A stretch of DNA of 64,000 nucleotides from Silurus meridionalis (lineage: Eukaryota; Chordata; Actinopteri; Siluriformes; Siluridae), in assembly GCF_014805685.1 (NCBI RefSeq), contig NC_060887.1, forward strand, positions 10,784,463 to 10,848,462, read 5' to 3'. Positions 1-11,985 of this stretch are shown here, piece after piece. Below the pieces are notes generated by a model that saw only the letters and a list, made by a program, of their open reading frames with translations, did no database searches and was not told where the DNA came from. The number at the start of each line of letters is the position of its first letter. The first letter of the stretch is position 1. The position numbers were made by a program, and so were the translations under genes.

Positions 1-51
1 TACATCCTCATCTTCTCATGTCACATTAATGTGGTGCCCAAGTGTCTTAAT

Positions 52-76
52 ACACACACACACACACACACACACA
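52..76. repeat. (CA)n microsatellite
   Basis: Uninterrupted CA dinucleotide tract of about 25 bp, seen directly. No gene is visible around it. Confidence 0.95.
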
Positions 77-218
77 AAGCTTGTGCTAACAACCCAGCTG
101 GAGTCAGGCATTCTCATTTGTGTCAATGTAAACTGAATATCTCCTTTTTTTTTTTTTTTCATTTTCATTTATGGAGATGAAGAAAACAGACGGTGTGTTT
201 CTCTTTCTTATCCTCCTC

Positions 219-221
<3 letters not shown>

Positions 222-259
<38 letters not shown>
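222..259. repeat. (CT)n microsatellite
   Basis: Pure CT tract of about 38 bp ending in a short T run. The following 750 bp (about 280-1030) is AT-rich with no coding signal that I can support. Confidence 0.95.
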
Positions 260-264
<5 letters not shown>

Positions 265-1034
265 AAATAGTTGCTTTGGATCTATAGTTCTGAGTATCAT
301 CAATGAACTGAATTGTCTTTAAAAGCTGTGAAAAGGAATAATGCGGTATATAAAATGCATAATTAATTTTAATTAACGTGTGATCAGTGAGTTATATAGC
401 TAATGACTTATGGTAATCGCTAGTGTCTATATAGATATAGGAATTTCTTGCTACATTAACCATTGTGTGCATTTTCTTTCTTAAATATTCATGCTAACAT
501 CATCAGGCTGGATAATCAATGACACTAGAGCACTCTGCACTAGGATGACACACATGTCGTACATGCGTAATTGCTGCGATTAATCCTTTCCTTGAACATA
601 ACATTGGATTTTCAGTTTCCTCAGGAACATAATCCATGCTATGTTGGCTTCAGTATCTATTGTTTATATACTTTATATTGATTTTTACTGGTAGAACCAG
701 GAGTTCGTATGGTTATCTATTTATCATTTGCTGTTAGTGAATGCCTTAAAATGGAATATCTTTTTAAACAAGTGCAGCAGCACCTCTAGTGGATGTCAAG
801 GAAACCTACAGACTGAAAAGCAGAAATGAGGCAGTGCCGATTTCTTTCTAGCGCATACTATAGATGTCAATGTTTATCGTATTTGTCGCATGACTTTATC
901 TGAAAGTGCTTTAAAACTCTCGATCGATAAATGCATTCAGATACCAAATCATTAGGACACAGACTTAGAATTTCAGGCTAAAAATTCTTTTTGGGGAGAA
1001 AAATAAGAAACAGAAAAGTTTTTTCTCATAGCAG

Positions 1035-1345
1035 AAGTACCAATTTAAGTACTGCTGGAAGAGGTAGGTCTTCGCACATCGTTTGAAGGCTGCTAGTGGC
1101 TCAGCTGACATCAAGTGGAAGTGCGTTCTACCACCTAGTTGCCAGAACAGAGTCTTCCTCGTCCCCTTAGAGATGGTGTGATCAGTCGAGTAGTGGTTAA
1201 GGATCGGAGGGATTGTGATGTGGTGCAGTGCGGGGTAAGAGAAGTGCTGTGAGGTAGAGGGGTCAGTGGCTTTGTAGGCAATGTTTTAATTCTGATGCGG
1301 GCAGCTTCAGGAAACCAGTGAAGAAAGTGTCGTTTTTTCTTAGCT
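1035..1345 (-). mobile_element. L2-clade LINE, 3' end fossil
   Basis: On the minus strand the sequence translates, with breaks, into the C-terminal tail of an L2-type reverse transcriptase: SLHWFPEAARIRIKTL, then a TTRLITPSLRGRG-like stretch and a degraded W-E-L-P region. The better copy at 30.84-32.96 kb carries the same order (SLYWLPVAARIRFKTL, then STVRLVPPSLRMRG), which supports the call. Frames are broken and the element is 5'-truncated, so it is a dead fossil. The assignment is by eye from translated motifs. Confidence 0.6.
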
Positions 1346-1439
1346 TCGTCAGAATCGGAATTATTTTATTTATGGATCTTCTTGCAATAAATAGTTTAAA
1401 CCATTGAAGCCCCAGTCAGAATAAACCATCGTTTAAATA

Positions 1440-1600
1440 TACACTACTGTAAATGGTTTACATGAGTTGGAGTGAAAGGTTTTGAGTGGCCTGCTACGCT
1501 TTTTGAGATGAATTGGAACGCTGACTGCACCCCAGGGATTCTCACCTCACCTACTACATCAGTACCTGACTTTACTAACGCCCTTCACCTTGTAAAATGA
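1440..1600 (+). mobile_element. Fragment of short Tc1-derived repeat
   Basis: Resembles the middle and end of the Tc1-derived elements at 2091-2529 and 59011-59511: the TTACATGAGTTGGAGTG and GACTGCACCCCAGG segments and a 'cacctcacctac...agtacctgac' stretch occur in the same order. Both ends are missing. Confidence 0.5.
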
Positions 1601-2090
1601 CTCATCACACCCGAACTCAGACATGCATCAGAGCTTATATTTTTACACAACCACATTTTAAATGTTAAATCGAACTCTTTAGTGGCTTTCAAGTGACACC
1701 AACTCCGGTCCTTAGCAATCTCCAGTGCCGGAGAAAGAGTCCGTTGGACATTGTAGCTCTATTTTGAGTTAATATGATGCCTCGGGCACTGCTACCGAGC
1801 TCATTACGTTTCAATCGATCATTTTCCCTCGGTCACTTGACTTTGTTTATTCAGTCCGATTTTTTTTCCCCTTAGGAGATTTTGAGCATTCATTTCTTTT
1901 TTTTTCTTTATTTAAGTGTAAACCTGTAGTAAATTTCATTTACACTATTAAACCTATTTACTTGTGTAGACCCAGAAATGCACATTGATTGGCATTGATG
2001 ATGAATATAGATTGGTTTATCTTGTTTCTTGTTTAAAAAACATAAGTCTTTCAGTTTTAGTGTCTGTGTGTGGTGGGGAAGGCTGTATAC

Positions 2091-2529
2091 ACACTACAGC
2101 GACAAATGTATTGGGACACCTGACTTTTTCCCAGCCATATGCGGTTCTTCCTCAATCTGTTACAACAAATTTGCAAGCAATAGTATAGTATGTCTTCAGA
2201 TGGGGAAGTATTAAATCCTCCCTTCCTTGAGCTAGGAGAACGAAACCCTCACCCCTGTGCAGAAAGCCAGCTCCATGAAGATATGCTTTACATAAGTTGG
2301 AGTGGAAGATCTTGAGTGGCCTGCTGTAAAGCTCCGACCTCAACCCTATTGAACACCTTTGGGATGATATGGAATGCTGACTGCACCCCAGCCCTCCTCA
2401 CAATATTAGTACCTGACTAATACCTTTGTGGCTGAGTGAGCAAAATCTCCACAATCACAATCTAGTGGAACACCTTCCCAGAAGATTCCCATTTGTTCCA
2501 GGTATCCACAAGCTTTTGTCCATATAGTG
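2091..2529 (+). mobile_element. Short Tc1/mariner-derived non-autonomous element
   Basis: Ends are related inverted sequences: the left end reads into TATTGGGACACC and the right end into GCTTTTGTCCATATAGTG. The interior encodes a remnant of the Tc1 transposase catalytic region, D-L-N-P-I-E-H-L-W-D-D near 2340-2370, so the family is an internally deleted Tc1-like transposon. At least five related copies occur in this window. No open frame remains. Confidence 0.65.
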
Positions 2530-3190
2530 TTGTTTGTCTTAAAACATTTTTGGGTATGCCATCGATGATGTTTGTCATACTGTATAATGACAGCATGTTT
2601 AATGCAAATGCATTAAATACACACACCTTGGTTTAGGGATGATGTAGGCAAGGGCACTAGGTAAACTCAAATGGAACTTAAATGTTTTATTTTCTATAAT
2701 TTATGACAAATTGATTGACAATTGTATGCTAATCGATCTGTAATTTGTAATAATTCTAATTTTGCTTTTCTGCATTATAATTTTGGAATGGCTTCCTTTT
2801 TTTATTTATTTATTTATTTTTTAACCGGACACCCTTTTTATTCTACAAGGCTGACTTGAGGGGGAAAAAAATGTCGTCCATCATGTTCTGAAGGTTCATT
2901 CTGACTATTCGCTAATGATTCGAATATACCAAAATTGCACACCAAAATGTGAAGGAGTTCTGTATTATCTCTAGTCTTGTGTTTCAGGCTAACGCTAATG
3001 GAAGAGTCATTTTATCTCTCTTTTCCCTCTCTCTGTGGGATCAAAGCCTGGGGAGTCATTTTGTCCTTTTATTATTATATATTTTTTTTGTCTTTTCGAG
3101 CATTGATTATCGTTCTTCCCTTGATGCTTTCCAAAGCACACATTAACTATGTTCCTTTTCTGTCTTTCTCGTTTTCTCTCACTCTTTTAC
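2530..3190. other. AT-rich noncoding, no gene seen
   Basis: I see only T-rich runs and a (TTTA)n stretch near 2800. The last 40 bp are pyrimidine-rich and end in a TTTTACAG splice-acceptor-like sequence leading to the candidate exon at 3193. Confidence 0.6.
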
Positions 3191-3192
3191 AG

Positions 3193-3261
3193 CCCTGTCT
3201 GTGGATGATAAACCCCCCCTTCCATGCATGAAGCTCAAAGTCACTGTGTGCTGTGAGTCCA
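3193..3261 (+). CDS. Candidate internal coding exon (unidentified gene)
   Basis: A 69-bp segment sits between a strong acceptor (pyrimidine tract ending TTTTACAG at 3185-3192) and a strong donor (GTAAGT at 3262). Read from the third base it encodes LSVDDKPPLPCMKLKVTVCC then E-S, and leaves one base for the next codon. I do not recognise the protein; the K-L-K-V-T-V stretch is beta-strand-like but not diagnostic. A 21-nt candidate microexon at 9290-9310 has compatible phase. The open frame continues into the CA repeat, so frame length is not evidence; the paired splice sites are. Confidence 0.35.
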
Positions 3262-3280
3262 GTAAGTATTCCCCCTCCCC

Positions 3281-3287
3281 ACACACA

Positions 3288-3338
<51 letters not shown>
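3281..3338. repeat. (CA)n microsatellite
   Basis: About 58 bp of CA repeats immediately after the candidate exon's donor site. It lengthens apparent open frames on both strands. Confidence 0.95.
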
Positions 3339-3340
<2 letters not shown>

Positions 3341-3599
3341 TTTTTTCTTGGGGAGAAAACAAAAAAAAATATATCACATCTCTCCCATCAACCCCCCACC
3401 ACCACCACCCCGAATCCCCATCTCACGCACTCAGGCAACCCTCTTTCTTTGCACGCAATCCCATCGCCTATCATCTGCCTCTGTCTCTCTCTCTCTTTAT
3501 TCATTTCATCTCTCTTTATCTTTTGTTTTCCTTCGACTTTATATTTCCTATCATCTCAATGTTCTCGCCGGCTTATCCGTAATTTTTCGTTTATTTATT

Positions 3600-4167
3600 G
3601 ATTAATTTTTTTTTATACATAATTAAATAAATGATAATAAATGATTGTTTCTTGTTTATGATCCTATATTATAATAGTGTTATCATACATTATTGTTTAT
3701 TGTATATTTTTTCACACGCATTTCTTTCCGGATGCTTTCACTTAAATCTAAGCTAATAATACACCACATTAAAATGAAAAAGACGCAATCTGGAGCTCAA
3801 AAAACACGCTGTAAACGAATCATTATACGATTTTGCGAGGTCGAATTAAGGTGCTTTTTTCCGTCCCGTGCTCTTGTGTTCTGCAAACCGAGAAACAAAA
3901 CATTTTTCATTAACACATTTTTTCAAATTTGCCCTGTTTGCCCTTTATGCATTAGCACAAGATTGTGTATCAGTGTGTGTGTGTGTGCGTGCGTGCAAAA
4001 TCGTGTGTGTGTGTCCTGGCTCTTAGCCCCCTGCAGTAATGTTATTCTTCCGCCTGGCTGAGCTGACGAGAGCGAGCAGTGGGAAATGCTGCCCAGTTAG
4101 AGTAGAAATGGCAGCCCAGTCCGTGAACCGTCCGCTCCAATTGCACCTCTCACCTCACCTCACACGT

Positions 4168-4212
<45 letters not shown>

Positions 4213-7170
4213 CTCCCTCTCTCTCTCTCTCTCTCTCTATCTCACGCTCATGCACACACATTATACAGTGGGCCGTCCAGTCCAATTCAGCATCCCAAAT
4301 CAGCCTCTTGGATTCGTCTCAGCCTCTTTTACAATTAACACCAGAATGAGTAATAATTCAGCGTGCGAATATTTTCAGTGCAGGTTTCATAAGCATGAAA
4401 TGTGCAGCGACAATCAAAAACTGTATGCGTTTTTTTTATTTTATTATAAAATTTTTTATTGCTATGGTCCTTTAGTGTCCCATAAAGTGCGATGTTATGA
4501 GCACAAATCTTTACTCCTCACCCCCTGTTTTTGATTCATTGAAATTCTTTTTTTTTACCGGAATGTGTTGTGTTACGGTGTGTAATCCCAACCGGGTTGT
4601 GCGTTTGTGATGTGCTTGTGTGTGTAAAGGAGGTGGATAAGACGGCTTCTCAGCCCAGAACGGTATCAGAGCAGCCAGGCATTAGATAAGGTGCGTTCTG
4701 GAGTTTTTTTTTTTTTTTTTCTTTTTATCCCCGCTTGGTTCTGTATAAGTTTTTTTGATTGACGTTTGCTTTGTGGCTGTAGAGAGCGTCGCTCAAACAA
4801 GTGACTAAGCAGCGGTGTGCGTTTCTTCGCTTTGTCCGTTTCTCTTTTCCCATGCACTTACCTCAGACGGTGTCCCCGTGTTTTTTTTTTTATTTTATTA
4901 TATATTTTTTTTTTATTTAACACACTCTTTTCTGTTCTCTGACCGAAACTAATCCAGACTAAACTGTAGCATCCCCTCTTCTCTACACCACCCCATTTTT
5001 TTTTTATCTCTCCTCTCTAGTCTTCTGTCATTCCTGGAGTGTCACTAATCTCCCCGGCTCTCTGTGGTTCGATTTCTCCTCCCTCCCATCCTCATTTTTT
5101 ATGATCTGTCGCTAGCAGAGCAAAACTAATCTGGGCTCCATCCACTAGACTCCAGCTTCGTCCCTTTTCTTCTCTCTGTCCGTCCGTGCTCGTTCTTTTG
5201 CACTTCCCCGCCACGTTCCTTCATCCTGCACTCTTCAGTCCAATTTCCTCTTTCCATATTCACACAGTTTAATCCATAGCCCTTTTTTTTTTTTTTTTAT
5301 AAATCAAACGCATCTTGGAACACTATTTCCTGTTCCTTATATTCACCCAGAAGGGTTGCCATTTTGCAACCTTTTTTTCCCACACATTGCTGCCTCTCCT
5401 TCCAATTTGCATCTGTGGGGATGAGAGGTGAGAATAAAAGGGTTGGCGTAGGAGGGAAGGCTTTTGCACAGCAGGATTTTGTGCCCCCTGGTAGCACTCG
5501 GTTGTGAGTTCTGGTCCTTCCTGTGGCGAGCTTTTATCTGACAGGACGCAACCAGCCGAAGGTTACTGTCAAGTCTGAAACCTCAGCGCAGCAGCCAGCG
5601 CCAGACTCACGGCTTGTTCAGCTCCGTGAGGAGCAATGAGGTGTAATTAAAAGGACTTCTTTTCTTTTTTTTTACCCCCTCGCAAAATTCCCGGATAGGT
5701 CATCAGCACCGTAATGACTCGACTCGAGGGAAACTAAAGGACAGAGTAGGCATCGGCGATACCTGATGGAATAGCCCGGCGAAGTCGGTCTCTTTACGAG
5801 CTTCACAAGGGTTTACCAACGGTGTGTGTCTCTGTCTTTCTCCTGACTGACTAAGATTGTGATGGTGCGTAATTAAAGCAATGCTGGGGGAACGTCTGAG
5901 GAGAATTGCAGGCTCATTAACAACATGGCTGAACATGTGTCACAGTGAAAAAGCTCCCCCCAAAGTCAGTTTCCGAAAAGCAGCAGGCTCGTGCCGGAAA
6001 GCAGTGCAAAACCGGCAGGATTTTCCTTTCTTTCTTTCTTTTTTTTCCTCCATAGCCTCGAATTTTAGTTTTTGCGAAAACTTTTCAGAAGTTTGTACTC
6101 AAGATTGGTCTGGAAAAAAAAAAGGCTTGAAACAAGGTTTTAAAAAAGAAATGCGAGCTGGCCAAAATGCCAATGTAGAGTTGTGTTCCCCAGAAAAACA
6201 ACCCCTTTCGATACTGAGGGGAACTTGTCAAAACATTAATTCCACTGTTGTTGTTTTTTTCCCCGTCCTCTTACTTATTTAGCCCCCCCTTCCCCACGAT
6301 TTCCCTGCTGTGAGGAACCATTACAGTCATTTCGACTTTCTCTCTAATTGATCCCTCTCTTTTCTTTCCTTTCATGCGCTTTCTTGTTCCCGCTGTGAGC
6401 ACGCCATTTCCTGTTCCAGCTCCTCTCTATCTTTTGCTCGCTCTCTCTCTCTCTTTCTTTATTCCTTGATCTTCTTTCTTATCCATCTTTTTTTTTTGTA
6501 CTCATTTCTCCCACAGTGCTAGGTATATTTTACTAAATGTACAATTTGATGGGAAAAGAAACTAGGCACAATCATCTATTAACTTAATTCTTTGCTGCTA
6601 ATCGTATTAGCATTTTTTTTTTGTTTTGTTTTTTACTTTTTCCATCCCAATAAATTCAGTCTAAAATGGTATAAGTGGAATGGAAAAGGTGTGATTTTTT
6701 TTTTTTTTTTTTTTTTCCCCTGCCTCCTGCTTGACTTGCTTCTCTCCTCATTTTTTGGGCTTACGTTCTGCTGCAGTGCTTTTTGACGACTCAAGTTTAA
6801 CTGGGAGCGGCCATTTTAGGAAAAAGAGACTTAAAGGAAAAGGAGAGGGTGAAAAAAAAATTAACCTGCCATTTTGTAGTGAGTAAACAAGTACAGTCTG
6901 TTTAAAGTGCAAAGGGGAACACACTATGGGTTTTTTTTTATTTTTTATTTTTATAAAACCATTTTACTTTCATTTTTGTGTATTTTGTCAAGGTTTTGAA
7001 GAGAGGTTGAAAAGCAGAAAAATATTAATCGTTAAGCAGCACAACAGACATGTTTAGTTATTGGTTAAATCAGTTATTACTCTCAAATATAATATCATAT
7101 AATAATATATTATAAGCAATTTGATACAGTTCTAATATACAAAATATTCATACAATATATACTACCAGTA
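3600..7170. other. Pyrimidine-rich noncoding DNA, probably intronic or regulatory
   Basis: No supported gene. The plus strand is strongly C/T-biased, with many poly-T runs and blocks of moderate-GC, non-repetitive sequence that look like conserved noncoding DNA, for example about 5560-5660 (ending in GGTGTAATTAAAAGGAC) and 5880-6010. A 35-bp block at 5025-5060 recurs at 9660-9695. Candidate splice-like sites occur but do not form convincing exons. Confidence 0.4.
4170..4238. repeat. Compound (CA)n-(CT)n microsatellite
   Basis: About 40 bp of CA followed by about 30 bp of CT repeats. Confidence 0.95.
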
Positions 7171-7174
7171 TGTA

Positions 7175-7177
<3 letters not shown>

Positions 7178-7234
<57 letters not shown>

Positions 7235-7241
7235 TATATAG

Positions 7242-7275
<34 letters not shown>
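7178..7275. repeat. Compound (TA)n-(TG)n microsatellite
   Basis: About 54 bp of TA repeats, two TAGA interruptions, then about 34 bp of TG repeats. The next 670 bp (7276-7948) is AT-rich with no gene signal. Confidence 0.95.
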
Positions 7276-7278
<3 letters not shown>

Positions 7279-7947
7279 CGGATTTACAAATATTATGCTT
7301 TAAATATTCATTATTCATATAAATTTCATTTGCTTAGTATTTGCTGTGTCCTGCTTTAATAACTGCATACACTCGCGCTGACACCAGTCCATCAGTCTGT
7401 GTTAAACTTGATGATCCGTGTTGGATCAAATCCGTCAGCATGTCGTCTGAACAAGTGCTTCAAAGAAAAAGGGATAAAACACATGAAAAATCTGACCTTT
7501 CACATGCTTAACATGATCAATGCAGCTCATTTGCTTACATTTAAACAGTGACCAAGAAACGTCTTAAATACTGAGGTATTAAAAAACTATTTCACAAATC
7601 TAAAACTCCAGTGGTCACCATTTATAAATATTTATTTAAATTGCATAATGTGTGTGCGTAGAATTTTCTAAAACAAAATACACATTTATTTGTTCGTTTG
7701 TGTGTTTGTATGATTATTTATTTATTTGTTCGTTTTTTTATTTATATGTGGTTTTCTTCTACTTCTTTTCCATTGCACTACATTTCAGCATCGTAACGCA
7801 GTTTGATTTTATTATGTAGTTGTGATTTGTTGGGTTCTTAAGTTCTGCTCTTCCGAACTCAGTGTTCACATGATTATTGGGAAATAAATTCAAGGAATTT
7901 AAGTCCATTTAAAGACATTAGATTCTCAAAAGAAGGACAAACACTGG

Positions 7948-7948
<1 letters not shown>

Positions 7949-7983
<35 letters not shown>

Positions 7984-8174
7984 ACACTTTTCCTATTTGT
8001 TTTTTAGTTTCTTAATTTTTTCTTACTTTATTTTTTTCTTACTTTATTTTTATACTCTATTATTTTTCTTTGTTTCGTTCTTTCTTTTGTATTTTAATAA
8101 TCTCGTTCTTTCTTTTTGACTCACTCTTTCTTAATCTCTCTCCTTTTTGCTTAATTTATTTGTTGTTTTACTTT

Positions 8175-8213
<39 letters not shown>

Positions 8214-8345
8214 GTTACTCTCTTTCTCTCTGTCAGACTTTTTCTTATTAATTTTTTCTATTCTTTACTTTCTGTCTTTCTTTTTTTGACTCACCCTGTC
8301 TTACTAACTTTAGTGTTTAATTCTTTCTTTCTTTCTTACTTTCTT

Positions 8346-8376
<31 letters not shown>

Positions 8377-8428
8377 ACACTCTTTTCACTCCTTTTCTCT
8401 TTTCTTTTCCTCATTTCATATTTCCCTC

Positions 8429-8489
<61 letters not shown>
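7949..8489. repeat. Pyrimidine repeat cluster: (CT)n, (TTTC)n, (TTTC)n, (CT)n
   Basis: A 540-bp plus-strand polypyrimidine domain: CT repeats 7949-7982, TTTC tetranucleotides 8171-8213 and 8321-8376, CT repeats 8434-8489, with C/T-rich DNA between. Such homopurine-homopyrimidine tracts can form triplex or H-DNA (established for mirror-repeat CT tracts); that is inference here. Long open frames across it are artefacts. Confidence 0.9.
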
Positions 8490-8682
8490 AGTATGATTCT
8501 GTGAGATAAACACTTCAATTTTAAGAACAATCCCATAAACATCCAAATCTTTCTTATTTGTGTTACTGAGCTCTCAAAACTCCTGCACATTCGCATCACT
8601 GAATGAAGTTGGAGTAGTTTGACAGTTTAAGTGCGTTTCTGTTCTAAAAGCCTAAAACATACATTCCTTCTCTGCGCTCATT

Positions 8683-8748
8683 CACTCAGTCACTCAGTCA
8701 CTCAGTCACTCAGTCCCTCAGTCCCTCAGTCCCTCAGTCCCTCAGTCG
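8683..8748. repeat. 8-bp minisatellite CACTCAGT / CCCTCAGT
   Basis: About eight consecutive 8-bp units. The first half are CACTCAGT and the second half CCCTCAGT, so a variant unit has spread across one side of the array. Confidence 0.9.
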
Positions 8749-8749
8749 G

Positions 8750-9289
8750 TCTCCCACCTGCTGCGAGGGTTACATTTGGATTCAAGCGCCCTTCTCTGTC
8801 TCTCCTAATCATCTCTCCTTCTGTCCTTCCATTCATCCCTCTGTTCCCAACTGTTATTACCCTCTTCCTTTAATTTCTTTACTTCTTTATTTATTTTATA
8901 CCCTCCCTCACACATCTCCTCTCCTCCGTCTCACTCGATCTTAGTTTTAGAGGCTTTTCTCTCTTCCAGGTCTCTCCATGGTCCTCCAGAACGCTTAATC
9001 TTCTCCCATCGCTTTCTTGCTTTCCTGCCATCTTTTTCGGGATGCGACCTTTAAAGGAAGCGGGGATGTATTTTGGGGTTGCACAGCCGTTCGTAATTTT
9101 TCATGACATTTCTGTGTGAGTAATGGCAAATCTTTCTCCATGTGCATTTTTTTTTCTCCCTCCTGCTGCTCTTTTTTTATTTTTTTTGCCTTCATAGATG
9201 ATCTTCAGGGTTTTTACCCCGATATAGTGAAAGTGCTTACACTTATTTTTTTTCTTACATGCCCTCTCTCTCTCTCTCTCTTTTCTCAG
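8750..9289. other. Noncoding, pyrimidine-rich; conserved-looking block
   Basis: No gene supported. A single-copy-looking moderate-GC block lies at about 9040-9140. The span ends in a CT repeat and TTTTCTCAG, which forms the acceptor of the candidate microexon. Confidence 0.35.
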
Positions 9290-9310
9290 TAAATGAAAAT
9301 AAAGAAAAAG
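9290..9310 (+). CDS. Candidate 21-nt microexon
   Basis: A 21-nt segment lies between an acceptor with a long CT-rich tract ending TTTTCTCAG (9281-9289) and a donor GTAAGA (9311). It is a multiple of three. In the phase left by the candidate exon at 3193-3261 it reads N-E-N-K-E-K with no stop; the other two frames contain stops. Neuronal microexons in vertebrates are commonly 3-27 nt and charged, but the CT microsatellite could create an acceptor by chance, so this is tentative. Confidence 0.28.
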
Positions 9311-11340
9311 GTAAGAAGATTCCGATTATTCAACAAGGCCTTGATGATGTCGGGAATGGTTTTAATAGCCCGGTTTCTTCCACTGATGTATAAATGCGCA
9401 AAATCTCTTTTCGCAGGAACTACAGCTCCTCTTAGTTTTGCCCGACGTGAAGGAACCAGTCCCCTGTCAATCCTCGCTCTCGCAGTCTTTTCCCTCTTTT
9501 GTTTTTTATGATAATTGGACGAATCGACCCGGCTAATAGCAAAGACTTGCCAACAGGTCATATGAGGATCCTTCTCTGTCTGTTGTTAAGCGCACGTTCA
9601 AACACACACACATTCACACACTCACTCGGCTGTTTCAGCTCTTTCAGCTCACTTGCCTTACTGTCATGTATTTGGAGTGGCACTAATCTCTCGCCCTCCA
9701 TTTCCTCTCTGTCTCTCTGTCCACTCTGCACCGCTTCATTCTACCAGCGACTGGCACTAATCTACCTTCAAAGAACTCTTCCTGCTGCTCTTCTTTTTTG
9801 CGTAATCCTTTCTTCATTTAACACACACACACACATACACAGCCCCCTTTCCCCTCCATCTACGGTCTTACTGTACACTACTGAACTGAGGCAAAGGGGA
9901 GGAGATGTAGAGAGCGGAGTGGACGTCCCTGTAGCACCTGTGCTGCTAAGAAAAACTAAAAGTGCAAGGACACAGCGCAAGCAATAAAGCTTTCGGCTCA
10001 TTCATCAGCGCTCAGGATCAAGGGACGAGACTTTATTTTGCCAACGGACAAACTGGAGCCAAAGCAAGACATCGTTATATTCGAGATAAAACATTTAACA
10101 AACCTGTATCTGAGTAGCAAAGACAAAGCGTGTCCTTTTTTTTTTTTCATTATTTAGAACGCAGTTAAGAAGAAGAGAAGCAAACGAACTAAATATGTAT
10201 AGGAGCAACAGGAAGAGGATTTTACTGCTTCCTGGTCAGGGTCACGAGGGGCACGCTGTTCTTATTTCAGCAACGTTGAACGCAATTGGGCAGTTGTTTT
10301 CACACCGCCAGTAACACCTGAGACGGTTGGTCGGCTCTTCGCAATACACTTCAGATATAAGATGACTGGACAACTTCCTGAGCTCGTAATTATGTTCTCT
10401 TATTTTCAGTGGGTTTAGATTTTTTTTTATGTTCTGTCTACAAGAGATTTGTATGTATGTACCGGCACCCAATTCACTTATTATTAAGAATCAAGTTCAG
10501 TGTGTTTTTTAGAATACAAAACTACTCATGGTTTCAAAGAAGAATCTTTTTTTTGTTGTTGTTTTTTATTCATTACAAAGTGAATCAGGAACATGCTGTA
10601 AGAAGTTTTACAGAAATAATACTAAGTTTACACCTGCAGTGAATTTATTTGAAATGTTTTTTTTTTGTTATTTTTTTTTTTATTATTGAAAATGAAAAAC
10701 AACCCTATTTAAATTTCATTTGATAAAAATTAGTTTTAAAGTTAATTTTTTTTTTATATTGTGCAAAAAGAAAACAAATTGACTTTGGTTATTTAAAAAG
10801 AAATTACACTTTATATGAAATGCTGATCAGTTTTGTAAAAAAAAAAAAAAAAGTACTAAATTAAGGGTGCAAGTGTACTACTTTGGGGAAAAAGAAAAAA
10901 AAAATTCATATATATCCAAATCACACGTGTCAATTTACACAGAAATATGACGTGCTGGATTGATCACGATTTTCTTTATCGTGATAATAGTTTGTGTTTT
11001 TCACATTTTAGTGAAGCGGAAAGGTGTCTTCTGTGAAGAATGGTGGGTTTTTGTAATGTGAAAAAAAAAAAATCCTGGTCACGTTCATGTTCGAGTAAAA
11101 AACGGCTGAGACAGATTCGGCTCGATGTGATGTGAGAGTCAAATGATCAACATGATTTACACAATAGTTTATTTGCTTAAGCAGTGCAACATAAGAATGA
11201 CATTTACATATGTTAATGTATTTGGTATCAAGGGTGGAATTGTATTGCTATTACTGAGATAATAATACAAATGCGAAAAACTTCTCCTTTTTTTTTAAAA
11301 TAAAATTTCTTTATAAAATGTACGGTGACTAAAATTACAA
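9311..11340. other. Noncoding single-copy and AT-rich DNA
   Basis: No gene supported. 9311-9700 and 9900-10400 are moderate-GC and non-repetitive, possibly conserved noncoding. 10400-11340 is AT-rich with many poly-T and poly-A runs. A short hairpin (ATCACGAT ... ATCGTGAT) sits at about 10963-10985. Confidence 0.35.
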
Positions 11341-11354
11341 CTGTGTATACACTA

Positions 11355-11366
<12 letters not shown>

Positions 11367-11433
<67 letters not shown>

Positions 11434-11460
11434 TTACACACACACACACACACATAAGGG

Positions 11461-11533
<73 letters not shown>

Positions 11534-11557
11534 GTACAAAGTTTAAGATAAGATTTT

Positions 11558-11591
<34 letters not shown>

Positions 11592-11609
11592 ATTGATTGA
11601 TTGATTGAT
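11367..11609. repeat. Compound microsatellite: (TA)n (CA)n (TA)n (T)n (GA)n (GATT)n
   Basis: Successive tracts: TA 11367-11429, CA 11436-11454, TA 11463-11520, T run to about 11533, GA 11560-11588, GATT 11587-11609. Apparent ORFs rich in I-Y or S-L are artefacts of these repeats. Confidence 0.95.
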
Positions 11610-11759
11610 CTATAAGGACAAACATTTGTGGGCAACTGACCATAAGATATGGTATGTGCTTTTGAACATCCAATTCCACATTTAATCTACATTTTTTTTC
11701 ATAATAACCTTCATTCTACAGGGAAGATGTTCTACTAGATTTTCAAGTGCGTTTGTGAG

Positions 11760-11985
11760 GATGTGTTCATTATACCACAAGATGTTCAATAGGGTTGAGG
11801 TCAGAGCTCAATAGCAGACCACTCAAGATCATCCACTCCACCCCGGGTAAAGCACATGTTCATGGAGCTGGCTTTGTGTACAGGGGCATGTAAAGAGAAA
11901 ATTGAATGCTATTCCATACAAAGGCATGTGGAAAAAAACACATAGGAAAGTGAGGTGTCCCAATATTTTTTCTGATTAGTGTATC
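11760..11985 (-). mobile_element. Short Tc1-derived element, minus strand, partial
   Basis: On the minus strand it begins with the family end (TATTGGGACACCTCAC near 11950-11975) and runs to the CTCAACCCTATTGAACATC block that encodes a decayed N-P-I-E-H motif. It is the same family as 2091-2529, truncated at the 3' end. Confidence 0.6.

Noticed and set aside
8070..8599. 144-codon Phe/Leu/Ser-rich frame and antisense Arg/Glu/Lys-rich frames
   Set aside because: Produced by the polypyrimidine repeat cluster; no domain or splice support.
8683..8748. Possible CRISPR-like array
   Set aside because: Contiguous 8-bp units without spacers in a vertebrate genome: a minisatellite.
9499..9987. 162-codon frame
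   Set aside because: Low-complexity Ser/Thr/His composition across CA repeats, no recognisable domain; noncoding is more likely.
11228..11679. Open frames rich in Ile-Tyr or Ser-Leu on both strands
   Set aside because: They are translations of TA, CA and GA microsatellites; the same applies at 15316-15847, 26417-26678, 37500-37712 and 59325-59618.
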